From: Ischnura elegans
Taxonomy: Eukaryota > Arthropoda > Insecta > Odonata > Coenagrionidae
Reading direction: 5' to 3'
DNA: 64,000 nt
Assembly (NCBI RefSeq): GCF_921293095.1
Contig: NC_060248.1
Coordinates: 138,706,972-138,770,971, forward strand
The translations under genes were made by a program, and so were the position numbers. Shown piece after piece: positions 14,401 through 26,309 of this stretch (its first letter is position 1; each line of letters starts with the position of its first letter). The notes beneath the pieces were generated by a model. The model was not told where the DNA came from and made no database searches. It saw only the letters and a program-made list of their open reading frames with translations.

Positions 14401-14837
14401 TCACCCAAGGTTATTGATCGTTCAATGTCATTCAAGGTCATTTTCCGTTGAAGGTAATTCAAAGTCATTGACCCTTCAAGGTCATTCAAGGTCATTGACC
14501 GTTCAAGGTCATTCAAGGTTATTTACCTTTCAAGGTCATTCAAGGTCATTGACCGTTCAAGGTCATTCAAGGTCATTGACCTTTCAAGGTCATTTAAAGT
14601 AATTGACCTTTCCAGGTCATTCAACGTCATTGGCCGTTCAAGGTCATTCAAGGTCATTGGCCGTTCAAGGTCATTCAAGGTCATTGACCGTTCAAGGTCA
14701 TTCAAGGCTATTGATCGTACAATGTCATTCAAGGTCATTGACCGATGAAGGTAATTCAAAGTCATTGACTCTTCAAGGTCCTTCAAGATCATTGACCGGG
14801 TAAGGTCATTGAATGTTATTGACCGTTCAAGGTCATT
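11415..14837 (+). repeat. Satellite A block 4
   Basis: The longest A block, 27-bp family. Its right two thirds duplicate block 2 at offset 9,715. The last 734 bp match 1-734 and 4,389-5,122 so closely that a 157-residue conceptual frame is the same in all three, which indicates recent amplification or gene conversion. Confidence 0.94.
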
Positions 14838-16580
14838 TAAAAAATTAAATTAAAAAATAATAAAAGGATAGTACGGTATAAATATTCTTACCAATAAACG
14901 CTAGTTCTCTACCGGAAATGATAGAATGAAAAATTTCAGTTTTGATGAATGTTGTTCTTAGAAACACGACTTCAACACTCGAATGAAAAAATTAAAAAAG
15001 TGAGATTTGTATGAATATTTTTGTTACAAACGCAAATACACCACTCGAATTGAAAGAATTTAAAAAGTGAAATTGAATTAATATTCCTATTACAAACGCA
15101 AATTCATTTCTCAAAATGAAAACATTAAAAAAGTGAGTTTTATACGGTTTTTCTTGTTACAAACACTAATTGACCACTCCAAATAAAAATATTAAGGTAA
15201 GTATGGTATTACTATTTTTGTTACAAACGCGAATTCACCACTTGAAACGAAAAAATTAAAGAAGTTCTATCGATATTTTGTTACAAAGGCGAATTCATTT
15301 TTAAAAACGAAAGTAATATAAAAGTGAGTATATCTTACTACAAACGCGAAGTCATCACTGGAAATGAAAAAAGTAAAAAGGACTTTGATATTAATTTTCT
15401 TGTTACAAACGCAATTTCAACTCTCGAAATGAAAATATTAAAATAAAGTGAGTTTAATGAGAATATTTTTGTAACAAACGCGTATTCACTACTCAAAATT
15501 AATAAATTTCAAAATGTGAATTTGATAGAGTTTTTCTTGTTACAAACACAAATTCACCGCTCGAAATGAAAAAATTAAGAAAGTTAATTTGTTACAAACA
15601 AGAATTCACCACTCAAAATAAAATAATTAAAAAGGTGAGTTTGATATGAATATTCTTGTTACAAACGTGAATTAACTACTAAAAATGAAAAAAATTAAAG
15701 TGTCTTTCATATGAGTTCATATGAAAATATTAAAAAAGTGAGTATTACATGTTTTTTTCTTGCTAGAAACAAGAAATCAACACTCGCAAAGCAAAACTTA
15801 AAAAGTGAGATTGATCTGAATATTCTTGTTACCAAAACGAACTTTTACTCGAAATGGAAATTTAAATAATTGAGTTTGATATAGTTTTTATGTTTGAAAC
15901 ACGAATTCAGCTCACGAAATGACAAATTAAAAAGTGAGTTTTATATAAGAATTCTTGCAAAACACTCGAATTTGAACACGAAATGAAAAACTTTTAAAAT
16001 GTGAGTTTGATATTAAGATTCTTGTTACAAACACGAATTGACCACGCGAAATGTAAAAATTAAGAAGTTTGTTTGATATGAATATTCTTGTTACAAACGT
16101 GAATTCACTACTAAAAATTAAAAAAATTAAAGTGTCTTTCATATGAGTTCATATGAAAATATTAAAAAAGTGAGTATTACATGTTTTTTCTTGCTACAAA
16201 CAAGAAATCAACACTCGCAAAGCAAAACTTAAAAAGTGAGATTGATCTGAATATTCTTGTTACCAAAACGAACTTTTACTCGAAATGGAAAATTAAATAA
16301 TTGAGTATGATATAGTTTTTATGTTTGAAACACGAATTCTCCTCACGTAATTACAAATTAAAAAGTGAGTTTTATATAAGAATTCTTGCAAAACACTCGA
16401 ATTTGCACACGAAATGAAAAAATTAAAAATGTGAGTTTGATATTAAGATGCTTGTTACAAACACGAATTGACCACGCGAAATGTAAAAATTAAGAAGTTT
16501 GCTTGATATGAATATTCTTGTCACAAACTTGAGTGAACAACTCGAAATGAAAAAATTAAAAAAGTGAGTGTGATATGAAT
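14838..16580 (+). repeat. Satellite B block 4
   Basis: AT-rich family. It has the internal duplication of about 440 bp (ATATGAGTTCATATG at about 15,700 and 16,140), like blocks 1 and 5. Confidence 0.92.
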
Positions 16581-16694
16581 ATAATGGGTTGGGTTGGGTA
16601 GGTTGGATATCGGTGATAAGTTTCATTTCTAATGCTTTAATAGCTTAAAATATTCTACGACCTGTTGTCCCTTTGCGAGGTCACTGAAGGACAT

Positions 16695-18193
16695 GAACAA
16701 AAGTCATTGAAGGTCATTGACATTTCAAGGTCATTCAAGGTCATTGACCTTTCAAGGTCATTCAAGTTCATTGACCGTTCAAGGTCATTGAAGGCTATTG
16801 ATCGTTCAAGGTCATTCAATGTCATTGACCGTTCAAGGTCATTCAAGGTCATTGACCTCTCAAGGTCATTCAAGGTCATTGACCTTTCAAGGTCATTCAA
16901 GGTCAATGACCGTTCAAGGTTATTCAAGGTCATTGACTGTTCAAGGTCATTCAAGGTCATTGACCGTTCAAGGTCATTCAAGGTCATTGACCGTTCAAGG
17001 TCATTCGAGGCTAATGAACGTTCGAGGTCATTGACCTTTCAAGGTCATTCAAGGTCATTGACCTTTCAATTTCACTCAAGGTCATTGACCTTTCAAGGTC
17101 ATTCAAGGTCATTGACCGTTCAAGGTCATTCAAGGTCGTTGATCGTTCTAGGTCATACAAAGCTATTGACCGCTCAAGGTCATTCAAGGTCATTGACCGT
17201 TCAAGGTCATTCAAGGTTATTTACCTTTCAAGGTCATTCAAGGTCATTGACCGTTCAAGGTCATTCAAGGTCATTGACATTTCAAGGTCATTCATGGTCA
17301 TTCACCTTTCAAGGTCATTCAAGGTCATTCAAGGTCATTGACATTTCAAGGTCATTCAAGGTCATTGACCGTTGAAGGTCATTCAAGGTCATTGACCTTT
17401 CAAGGTCATTCAAGGTCATTGACCGTTGAAAGTCATTCAATGTCATTGACCTTTCATGGTCATTCAAGGTCGTTGACCGCTCAAGGTCATTCAAGGTCAT
17501 TGACCTTTCAAAGTCACCCAAGGCTATTGATCATTCAATGTCATTCAAGGTCATTGTCCGTTCAAGGTTTTCAAAGTCATTGACCTTTCAAGGTCATTCA
17601 AGGTCATTGACCGTTCAAGGTCATTCAAGGTCATTGACCTTTAAAGATCATTCAAGGTCATTGACACTTCAAGGTCATTCATGGTCATTAACCGTTCAAG
17701 GTCACCCAAGGCTATTGATCGTTCAATGTCATTCAAGGTCATTAACCGTTCAAGGTCACCTAAGGTTATTGATCGTTCAATGTCATTCAAGGTCATTTTA
17801 CGTTGAAGGTAATTCAAAGTCATTGACCCTTCAAGGTCATTCAAGGTCATTGACCGTTCAAGGTCATTCAAGGTTATTTACCTTTCAAGGTCATTCAAGG
17901 TCATTGACGGTTCAAGGTCATTCAAGGTCATTGACCTTTCAAGGTCATTTAAAGTAATTGACCTTTCCAGGTCATTCAAGGTCATTGGCCGTTCAAGGTC
18001 ATTCAAGGTCATTGGCCGTTCAAGGTCATTCAAGGTCATTGACCGTTCAAGGTCATTCAAGGCTATTGATCGTACAATGTCATTCAAGGTCATTGACCGT
18101 TGAAGGTAATTCAAAGTCATTGACTCTTCAAGGTCCTTCAAGATCATTGACCGGGTAAGGTCATTGAATGTTATTGACCGTTCAAGGTCATTT
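16695..18193 (+). repeat. Satellite A block 5
   Basis: 27-bp family. The right end is a shortened version of the 734-bp segment seen in blocks 1, 2 and 4: the stretch corresponding to about 120-190 of block 1 is missing. Confidence 0.93.
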
Positions 18194-19940
18194 AAAAAAT
18201 TAAATTAAAAAATAATAAAAGGTTAGTTTGGTATAAATATTCTTACTAATAAACGCTAGTTCTCTACCGGAAATGATAGAATGAAAAATTTCAGTTTTAT
18301 ATGAATGTTCTTCTTAGAAACACGAATTCAACACTCGAAATGAAAAAATTAAAAAAGTGAGATTGATATGAATATTTTTGTTACAAACGCTAATACACCA
18401 CTCGAAATGAAAGAATTTAAAAAGTGAAATTGAATTAATATTCCTATTACAAACGCAAATTCATTTCTCAAAATGAAAACATTAAAAAAGTGAGTTTTAT
18501 ACGGTTTTTCTTGTTACAAACACTAATTGACCACTCCAAATAAATATATTAAGGTAAGTTTGGTATTACTTTTTTTGTTACAAACGCGAATTCACCACTT
18601 GAAACGAAAAAATTAAAGAAGTTGTATCGATATTTTGTTACAAAGGCGAATTCATTTTTAAAAACGAAAGTAATAAATGAGTGAGTATATCTTACTACAA
18701 ACGCGAAGTCATCACTGGAAATGAAAAAAATAAAAAGTAACTTTGATATTAATTTTCTTGTTACAAACGCAATTTTAACTCTCGAAATGAAAATATTAAA
18801 ATAAAGTGAGTTTGATGAGAATATTTTTGTAACAAACGCGTATTCACTACTCAAAATAATAAATTTCAAAATGTGAATTTGATAGTTTTTCTTGTTACAA
18901 ACACAAATTCACCGCTCGAAATGAAAAAATTAAGAAAGTTAATTTGTTACAAACAAGAATTCACCACTCAAAATAAAATAATTAAAAAGGTGAGTTTGAT
19001 ATGAATATTCTTGTTACAAACGTGAATTAACTACTAAAAATGAAAAAAATTAAAGTGTCTTTCATATGAGTTCATATGAAAATATTAAAAAAGTGAGTAT
19101 TACATGTTTTTTTCTTGCTAGAAACAAGAAATCAACACTCGCAAAGCAAAACTTAAAAAGTTAGATTGATCTGAATATTCTTGTTACCAAAACGAACTTT
19201 TACTCGAAATGGAAATTTAAATAATTGAGTTTGATATAGTTTTTATGTTTGAAACACGAATTCAGCTCACGAAATGACAAATTAAAAAGTGAGTTTTATA
19301 TAAGATTTCTTGCAAAACACTCGAATTTGCACTCGAAATGAAAAACTTTTAAAATGTGAGTTTGATATTAAGATTCTTGTTACAAACACGAATTGACCAC
19401 GCGAAATGTAAAAATTAAGAAGTTTGTTTGATATGAATATTCTTGTTACAAACGTGAATTCACTACTAAAAATGAAAAAAATTAAAGTGTCTTTCATATG
19501 AGTTCATATGAAAATATTAAAAAAGTGAGTATTACATGTTTTTTTCTTGCTACAAACAAGAAATCAACACTCGCAAAGCAAAACTTAAAAAGTGATATTG
19601 ATCTGAATATTCTTGTTACCAAAACGAACTTGTACTCGAAATGGAAAATTAAATAATTGAGTTTGATATAGTTTTTATGTTTGAAACACGAATTCACCTC
19701 ACGAAATGACAAATTAAAAAGTGAGTTTTATATAAGAATTCTTGCAAAACACTCGAATTTGCACACGAAATGAAAAAATTAAAAATGTGAGTTTGATATT
19801 AAGATGCTTGTTACAAACACGAATTGACCACGCGAAATGTAAAAATTAAGAAGTTTGTTTGATATGAATATTCTTGTCACAAACTTGAGTGAACAACTCT
19901 AAATGAAAAAATTAAAAAAGTGAGTGTGATATGAATATAA
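18194..19940 (+). repeat. Satellite B block 5
   Basis: AT-rich family with the duplicated segment, like blocks 1 and 4. Confidence 0.92.
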
Positions 19941-20049
19941 TGGGTTAGGTTGGGTAGGTTGGATATCGGTGATAAGTTTCATTTCCAATGCTTTAATAGC
20001 TTAAAATATTCTACGACCTGTTGTCCCTTTGCGAGGTCACTGAAGGACA

Positions 20050-20744
20050 TGAACAAAAGTCATTGAAGGTCATTGACATTTCAAGGTCATTCAAGGTCAT
20101 TGACCTTTCAAGATCATTGACCTTTCAAGGTCATTCAAGGTCATTGACCTTTCATGGTCATTCAAGGTCATTCAAGCCTTCAATAACCTTGAACGGTCAA
20201 TGACCTTGAATGACCTTGAAAGGTCAATGACCTTGAATGACCTTGAAAGGTCAATGACCTTGAATGACCTTGAAAGGTCAATGACCTTGATTGACTTTGA
20301 ACTCATGACTCATTCAAGGTCGAGGTTATTCAAGGTCATTGACGGTTCAAAGTCATTCAAGGTCATCGACATTTCAAGGTCATTCAAGGTCATTGACCTT
20401 TCAAGGTCATTCAAGGTCATTGATCGTTCAAGGTCATTCAAGGTCATTCAAGGGTATTGACCGTTCAAGGTCATTCAAGGTCATTGACCTTTCAAGGCCA
20501 TTCAAGGTCATTGACCGTTGAAAGTCATTCAAGGTCAATGACCGCTCAAGGTCATTCAATGTCATTGACATTTCAAGGTCATTAGAGGACATTGACCTTT
20601 CAAGGTCATTCAAGGTCATTGACCGTTCAAGGACATTCAAAGTCATTGACATTTCAAGGTCATTCAAGGTCATTGACCGTTCAAGGTCATTCAAGGTCAT
20701 TGACCTTTCAAGGTCATTCAAGGTCATTGACTGTTCAAGGTCAT
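20050..20744 (+). repeat. Satellite A block 6 with a short inverted segment
   Basis: Short block of the 27-bp family. About 20,177-20,290 is in reverse orientation and ends at an ATGACTCAT island (about 20,303-20,315). Confidence 0.92.
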
Positions 20745-22515
20745 ATATGTTTGATATTAATATTCTTGTTACAAAAGCAATTTCACCTATCGAATTGAAA
20801 AAATTAAAAAAAGTGAGTTTGATGAGAATATTCTTGTAACAAAAGTGAATTCACTACTCAAAATGAAAAAAATTTAAAAAAAGTGAGTTTGATGGAGTTT
20901 TTCTTGATATTTATATTCTTGTTACAAACGCAATTTCACCTCTTGAATTGAAAAAATTAAAAAAAGTGAGTTTGATGAGAATATTCTTGTAACAAACGCG
21001 AATTCACTACTCAAAATGAAAATATTTAAAAAAGTGAATTTGATAGAGTTTTTCCTGTTACAAACTTGAATTCACTACTAGAAATGAAAAAAAATTAAAG
21101 TGGCTTTCATATGAGTTCAAATGAAAATATTAAAAATTGAGTTTTACATGTTTTTTCTTGCTACAAACGCGAAATCAGCACTTGCAAAGTAAAATATAAA
21201 AAGTGAGATTGATCTGAATAATCTTGTTACCAAAATGAACTTTTACTCGAAATGAAAAATTAAATAATTGAGTTCGATAAAGTTTTTATGTTTGAAACAC
21301 GCATTCACCTCACGCAATGATAAATAAAGAATTAATTTTATATAAGTATTCTTGCTAAACACTCGAATTTGCACACGAAATGAAAATATTAAAAATGTGA
21401 GTTTGATATTAAGATTGTTGTTATAAACACGAATTCACCAAGCAAAATGTAAAAATTAAAAAGTTTGTTTAATATGAAGTCTTGTAACAAACACGAGTTA
21501 ACAACTCGAATTGAAAGAATTAAAAAAGGGAAATTGAATGAATATTCCTATTACAAACGCAAATTCACTTCTCAAAATGAAAACATTAAAAAAGTGAGTT
21601 TGATATGGTTTTTCTTGTTACAAACACTAATTGACCACTCATAATGAAAAAAATTTAGGTGAGATTGGTATTTTTTTTTGTTACAAACGCTAATTCACCA
21701 ATCGAAACGAAAAAATTTAAAAAGTGATTTCGATATTCATGTTACAAAGGCGAATTCATTTTTAAAAACGAAAGTAATAAAAAAGTGAGTATATCTTACT
21801 ACAAACGCGAAGTCATCACTGGAAATGAAAAAAATAAAAAGAAAGTTTGATATTAATATTCTTGTTACAAACGCAATTTCACCTCTCGAATTGAAAAAAT
21901 TAAAAAAAGTGAGTTTGATGAGAATATTCTTGTAACAAAAGTGAATTCACTACTCAAAATGAAAAAAATTAAAAAAAGTGAGTTTGATGGAGTTGTTCTT
22001 GATACAAACACAAATTCGCCCCTCGAAATTTAAAAAAATTAAGAAAGTGAATTTGTTACAAATACGAATTCACCACTCAAAATGAAATAATTAAAAATGT
22101 GAGTTTGATATTAAGATTCTTGTTAGAAACACGAATTCACCACGCGAAAAGTAAAAATTATAAACTTTGTTTGATATGAATAGTCTTGTCACAAACACGA
22201 GTTAAAAACTCGAATTGAAAAAATTAAACACGTGAGTTTGATATGAATATTCTTGTTACAAACGCAAATATTCACTCGAAATGAAAAAATAAAAAATATG
22301 AGTTTGATATGAATATTCTTGATCCAAACACAATTTCCCAACTCGATTTGAAAAAATTGAAAAAGTGAGTTTTATATGAATATTCTTGTTACAAACGCAA
22401 ATATTCACTCGAAATGAAAAATTAAAAATATATGTTTGATATGAATATTCTTGATCCAAACACGATTTCCCAACTAGAAATGAAAAAATTAAAAAAGTGA
22501 TTGTGATATGAATAT
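20745..22515 (+). repeat. Satellite B block 6
   Basis: AT-rich family, same sub-type as 9,518-11,410. Confidence 0.92.
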
Positions 22516-22629
22516 AATGGGTTGGGTTGGGTAGGTTGGATATCGGTGATAAGTATCATTTCTAATGCTTTAATAGCTTAAAATATTCTACGATCTGTTG
22601 TCCCTCAGCGAGGTCACTGAAGGACATGA

Positions 22630-23580
22630 AAAAAAGTCGTTGAAGGTCATTGACATTTCAAGGTCTTTCAAAGTCATTCAAGGTCATTCAAGGTCATTGA
22701 CCGTTCAAGGACATTCAAGGCTATTGATCTTTCAATGTCATTCAAGTTTATTGTCCGCTCAATGTTTTCAAAGTCATTGACCTTTAAAGGTCGTTCAAGG
22801 TCATTGACCGTTCAAGGTCATTCAAGGTCATTGACCTTTCAAGGTCATTCAAGGCCATTGACCGTTCAATGTCATTCAAGGTCATTGACCTTTCAAGGTC
22901 ATTCAAGGTCATTGACCATTCAAGGTCATTGACCTTTCAAGGTCATTCAAGGTCATTTACCATTCAAGGTCATTCAAGGTCATTGACCGTTCAAGGTCAT
23001 TCAAGGCTATTGATCGTTCAAGGTCATTCAAGGTCATCGACATTTCAAGGTCATTCAAGGTCATTGACCTTTCAAGGTCATTCAAGGTCATTGACCGTTC
23101 AAGGTCATTCAAGGTCTTTGACCGTTCTAGGTCATACAAGGCTATTGACCGCTCAAGGTCATTCAAGGCATTGACCTTTCAAGGTCATTCAAGGTCATCG
23201 ACCGTTGAAAGTCATTCAAGGTCATCGACCTTTCCTGGTCATTCGAGGTCATTGACCTTTCAAGGTCATTCAAGGTCATTGACCTTGAATGACTTTGAAC
23301 TCATGACTCATTCAAGGTCGAGGTCATTCAAGGTCATTGACGGTACAAGGTCATTCAAGGTCATTGACCTTTCAAGGTCATTCAAGGTCATTGACTGTTT
23401 AAGGTCATTTAAAGTCATTGACATTTCAAGGTCATTCAAGGTCATTGACCGTTCAAGGTCATTCAAGGTCATTGACCTTTCAAGGTCATTCAAGGTCATT
23501 GACCGTTGAAAGTCATTCAAAGTCATTGACCTTTCATGGTCATTAATGGTCATTGACCGCTCAAGGTCATTCAAGGTCAT
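22630..23580 (+). repeat. Satellite A block 7, forward half
   Basis: 27-bp family in forward orientation, ending at the centre of a perfect 38-bp palindrome (23,561-23,598). Confidence 0.93.
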
Positions 23581-24318
23581 GACCTTGAATGACCTTGAAA
23601 GGTAAATGACATTGAAAGGTCAATGACCTTGAATGACTTTCATATGTCAATGACCTTGAATGACCTTGAACTGTTAATGACCTTGAATGACATCGACCTT
23701 GAATGAGTCATTAGTTCAAAATCATTCAAGGTCAATGATCTTGAATGACTTTGAACGGTCAATGACCTTAAATGACCTTCAAAGGTCAATGACTTTGAAA
23801 ACCTTGAACGGAGAATGAACTTGAATGACATTGAATGATCAATAGCCTTGAATGGTCTATAATCTTGAATGAACTTGAACGGTCAGAGACCTTGTAAGAC
23901 CTTGAATTGTCGATGACCTTGAATGACCTTGAACGTTCAGTGATGTAAATGAACTTGAACTGTCAATGAACTTCAATGACCTTGAACGGTCAATGACCTT
24001 GAATGGTCAATAATCTTGAATGAACTTGAACGGTCAGAGACCTTGTACGACCTTGAATTGTCGATGACCTTGAATGACCTTGAACGGTCAATGTCCTTGG
24101 ATGACCTCGAACGGCCAATGACCTTGAAAATCCTTAACGGTCAATGACCTTGAATGACTTTGAACGGTCAATGACCCTTAATGACTAAAAATGGTCATTG
24201 ACCTTGAATGAACTGGACCCATCAATGACCTTCAGTGACCTACAAATTTCGATAATATTCATTGACCTTGAAATGTCAATGACCTCCAATGACCTTAAAA
24301 TGTTCTTGTCCTTCAGTG
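23581..24318 (-). repeat. Satellite A block 7, inverted half
   Basis: 27-bp family in reverse orientation, more diverged than the forward blocks. It ends in the inverted junction cassette (GTGACCTTGCAAAGGGACAA), confirming that the whole higher-order unit, and not only the monomers, is turned round. Confidence 0.92.
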
Positions 24319-24419
24319 ACCTTGCAAAGGGACAACGCAGATCGTAGAATATTTTAAGCATTTAAAGCATTCGAAATGAAACCTATCAACGATATCCAGC
24401 CTACCCAACCCAACCCATT

Positions 24420-25300
24420 ATATTCATATCAGTCTCACTTTTTTAATTTTTTTCATTACGATTAGCGATTTCGTGTTTGTTAGAAAAAAATTCATATCAG
24501 ACTTCCTTTCTTAATTTTTTCATTTCGAGTGTTGAATTCGCGTTTGTAACAAGAATATTAATATCAAACTTAATTTTTAATTTTTTTATTTCGAATGGTG
24601 ACTTCGCGTTTGTAGTAAGATATACTCACTTTTTTAATACTTTAGTTTTTTAAAGTGAATTCGCCTTTGTAACAAGATTTTCGGCCTCACTTCTTTAATT
24701 TTTTCTTTTCAAGTGGTGAATTCGCGTATGTAACAAAAATAGTAATACCAAACTCACTTTTTTAATTTCTCGTTTCGAGTGATGAACTTGCGTTTTTAAC
24801 AGGAATATTAAGACCAAACTTACTTTTTAATTTTTTCATTTCAAATGGTGAGATCTCGTTTGCAGGAAGATATACTCACTTTTTTCATACTTTAGTTTTT
24901 AAAAGTGAATTCGCCTTTGTAACAAGAATTTTTAACTCACTTCTTTAATTTTTTCGTTTCAAGTGGTCAATTAGTGTTTGTAACAAGAAAAACCATATCA
25001 AACTCACTTTTTTAATGTTTTCATTTTGAGAAGTGAATTCGCGTTTGTAATAGGAATATTCATTCAATTTCACTTTTTAATTGTTTCAATTCGAGTGGTG
25101 TATTTGAGTTTTTAACAAGAATATTCATATGAATCTCACTTTTTTAATTTTTTCATTTCGAGTGGTTAATTCGTGTTTCTAAGAAGAACATTCACATCAA
25201 ACTGACTTTGTTCATTTTATCATTTCCAGTAGAGAACAAGGTTTTATTTGCAAGAATATTCATTCCAAACTAACGTTTTATATTTTTAAATTTAATATTT
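24420..25300 (-). repeat. Satellite B block 7 (inverted)
   Basis: AT-rich family read as the complement (AATATTCATATCAAACTCAC, TTTTTTAATTTTTTCATTTC). Ends at an inverted, diverged copy of the A-to-B boundary. Confidence 0.9.
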
Positions 25301-26203
25301 TGAATGACCTTGAACGCTCAATGACCTTGAACCGTATGGACTTTGTATGACCTTGAACGGACAATGACCTTGAATGACATTGAACGGTCAATAATCTCGA
25401 ATGTCCTTACCCGGTTAATGACCTTGAAGGACCTTAAACAGTCAATGACCTTGAATGACCTTCAACGGTCAATGACTTTGAATGACATTGAACGGTCAAT
25501 GAACTTGAATGACCTTGAATGACATTGAACGGTCAATGAACTTGAATGACCTTGAATGGTCAATGACCTTGAAAATTTTGCATGGTCAATGACCATGAAT
25601 GACCTTGATAATCAATGACCCTTAATGACCTTGAACGGTCAATGACCCTGAATGATATTGAACGGTCAATGACCTTTAATGACCTTTAACGGTGAATGAC
25701 TTTTAATGACCTTGAACGGTCAACGACCTTTAATGACCTTGAACGGATAATGACGTTGAAAAACCTTGAACGTTCAATTACTTAAAATGATCTTGAACGG
25801 TCAATGACATTCAATGACCTTGAACGGTCAATGACCTTAAATGACCTTGAACGGTCAATGACGTTGAATAACCTTGAATGGTCAATGACCTTGAATGACC
25901 TTGAACGGTCGGAGACCTTGAAAGACCTTGAACGGTCAATGACCTTGAATGACCTTGAACGGTCAATCACCTTGAATGACCTCAAACGGCCAAGGACCTT
26001 GAATAACATTAACGGTCAATGGCCTTGAATGAACTTGAACGGTCAATGACCCTTAATGACCAGAAATGGTCATTGACCTTGAATTAATTGGACCCATCAA
26101 TGACCTTCAGTGACCTAGAAATCACGATAACATTCATTGACTTTGAAATGTCAATGACCTTCAATGACATTAAAAAGTTAATGTCCTTCAGTGACCTCGC
26201 AAA
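25301..26203 (-). repeat. Satellite A block 8 (inverted)
   Basis: 27-bp family in reverse orientation with more substitutions than the left-hand blocks. Ends in the inverted cassette at about 26,190-26,310. Confidence 0.91.
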
Positions 26204-26309
26204 GGGGCAACACAGATCGTAGAATATTTTAAGCTATTAAAGCATTCGAAATGAAACCTATCACCGATATCCAACTTACCCTACCTAACCCATTATATTC
26301 ATATCACAC

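Noticed and set aside
1..24000. Dozens of open frames of 60-236 codons in the A satellite on both strands
   Set aside because: They arise because the 27-bp unit is a multiple of three and free of stops; the same peptides recur in every block and on both strands.
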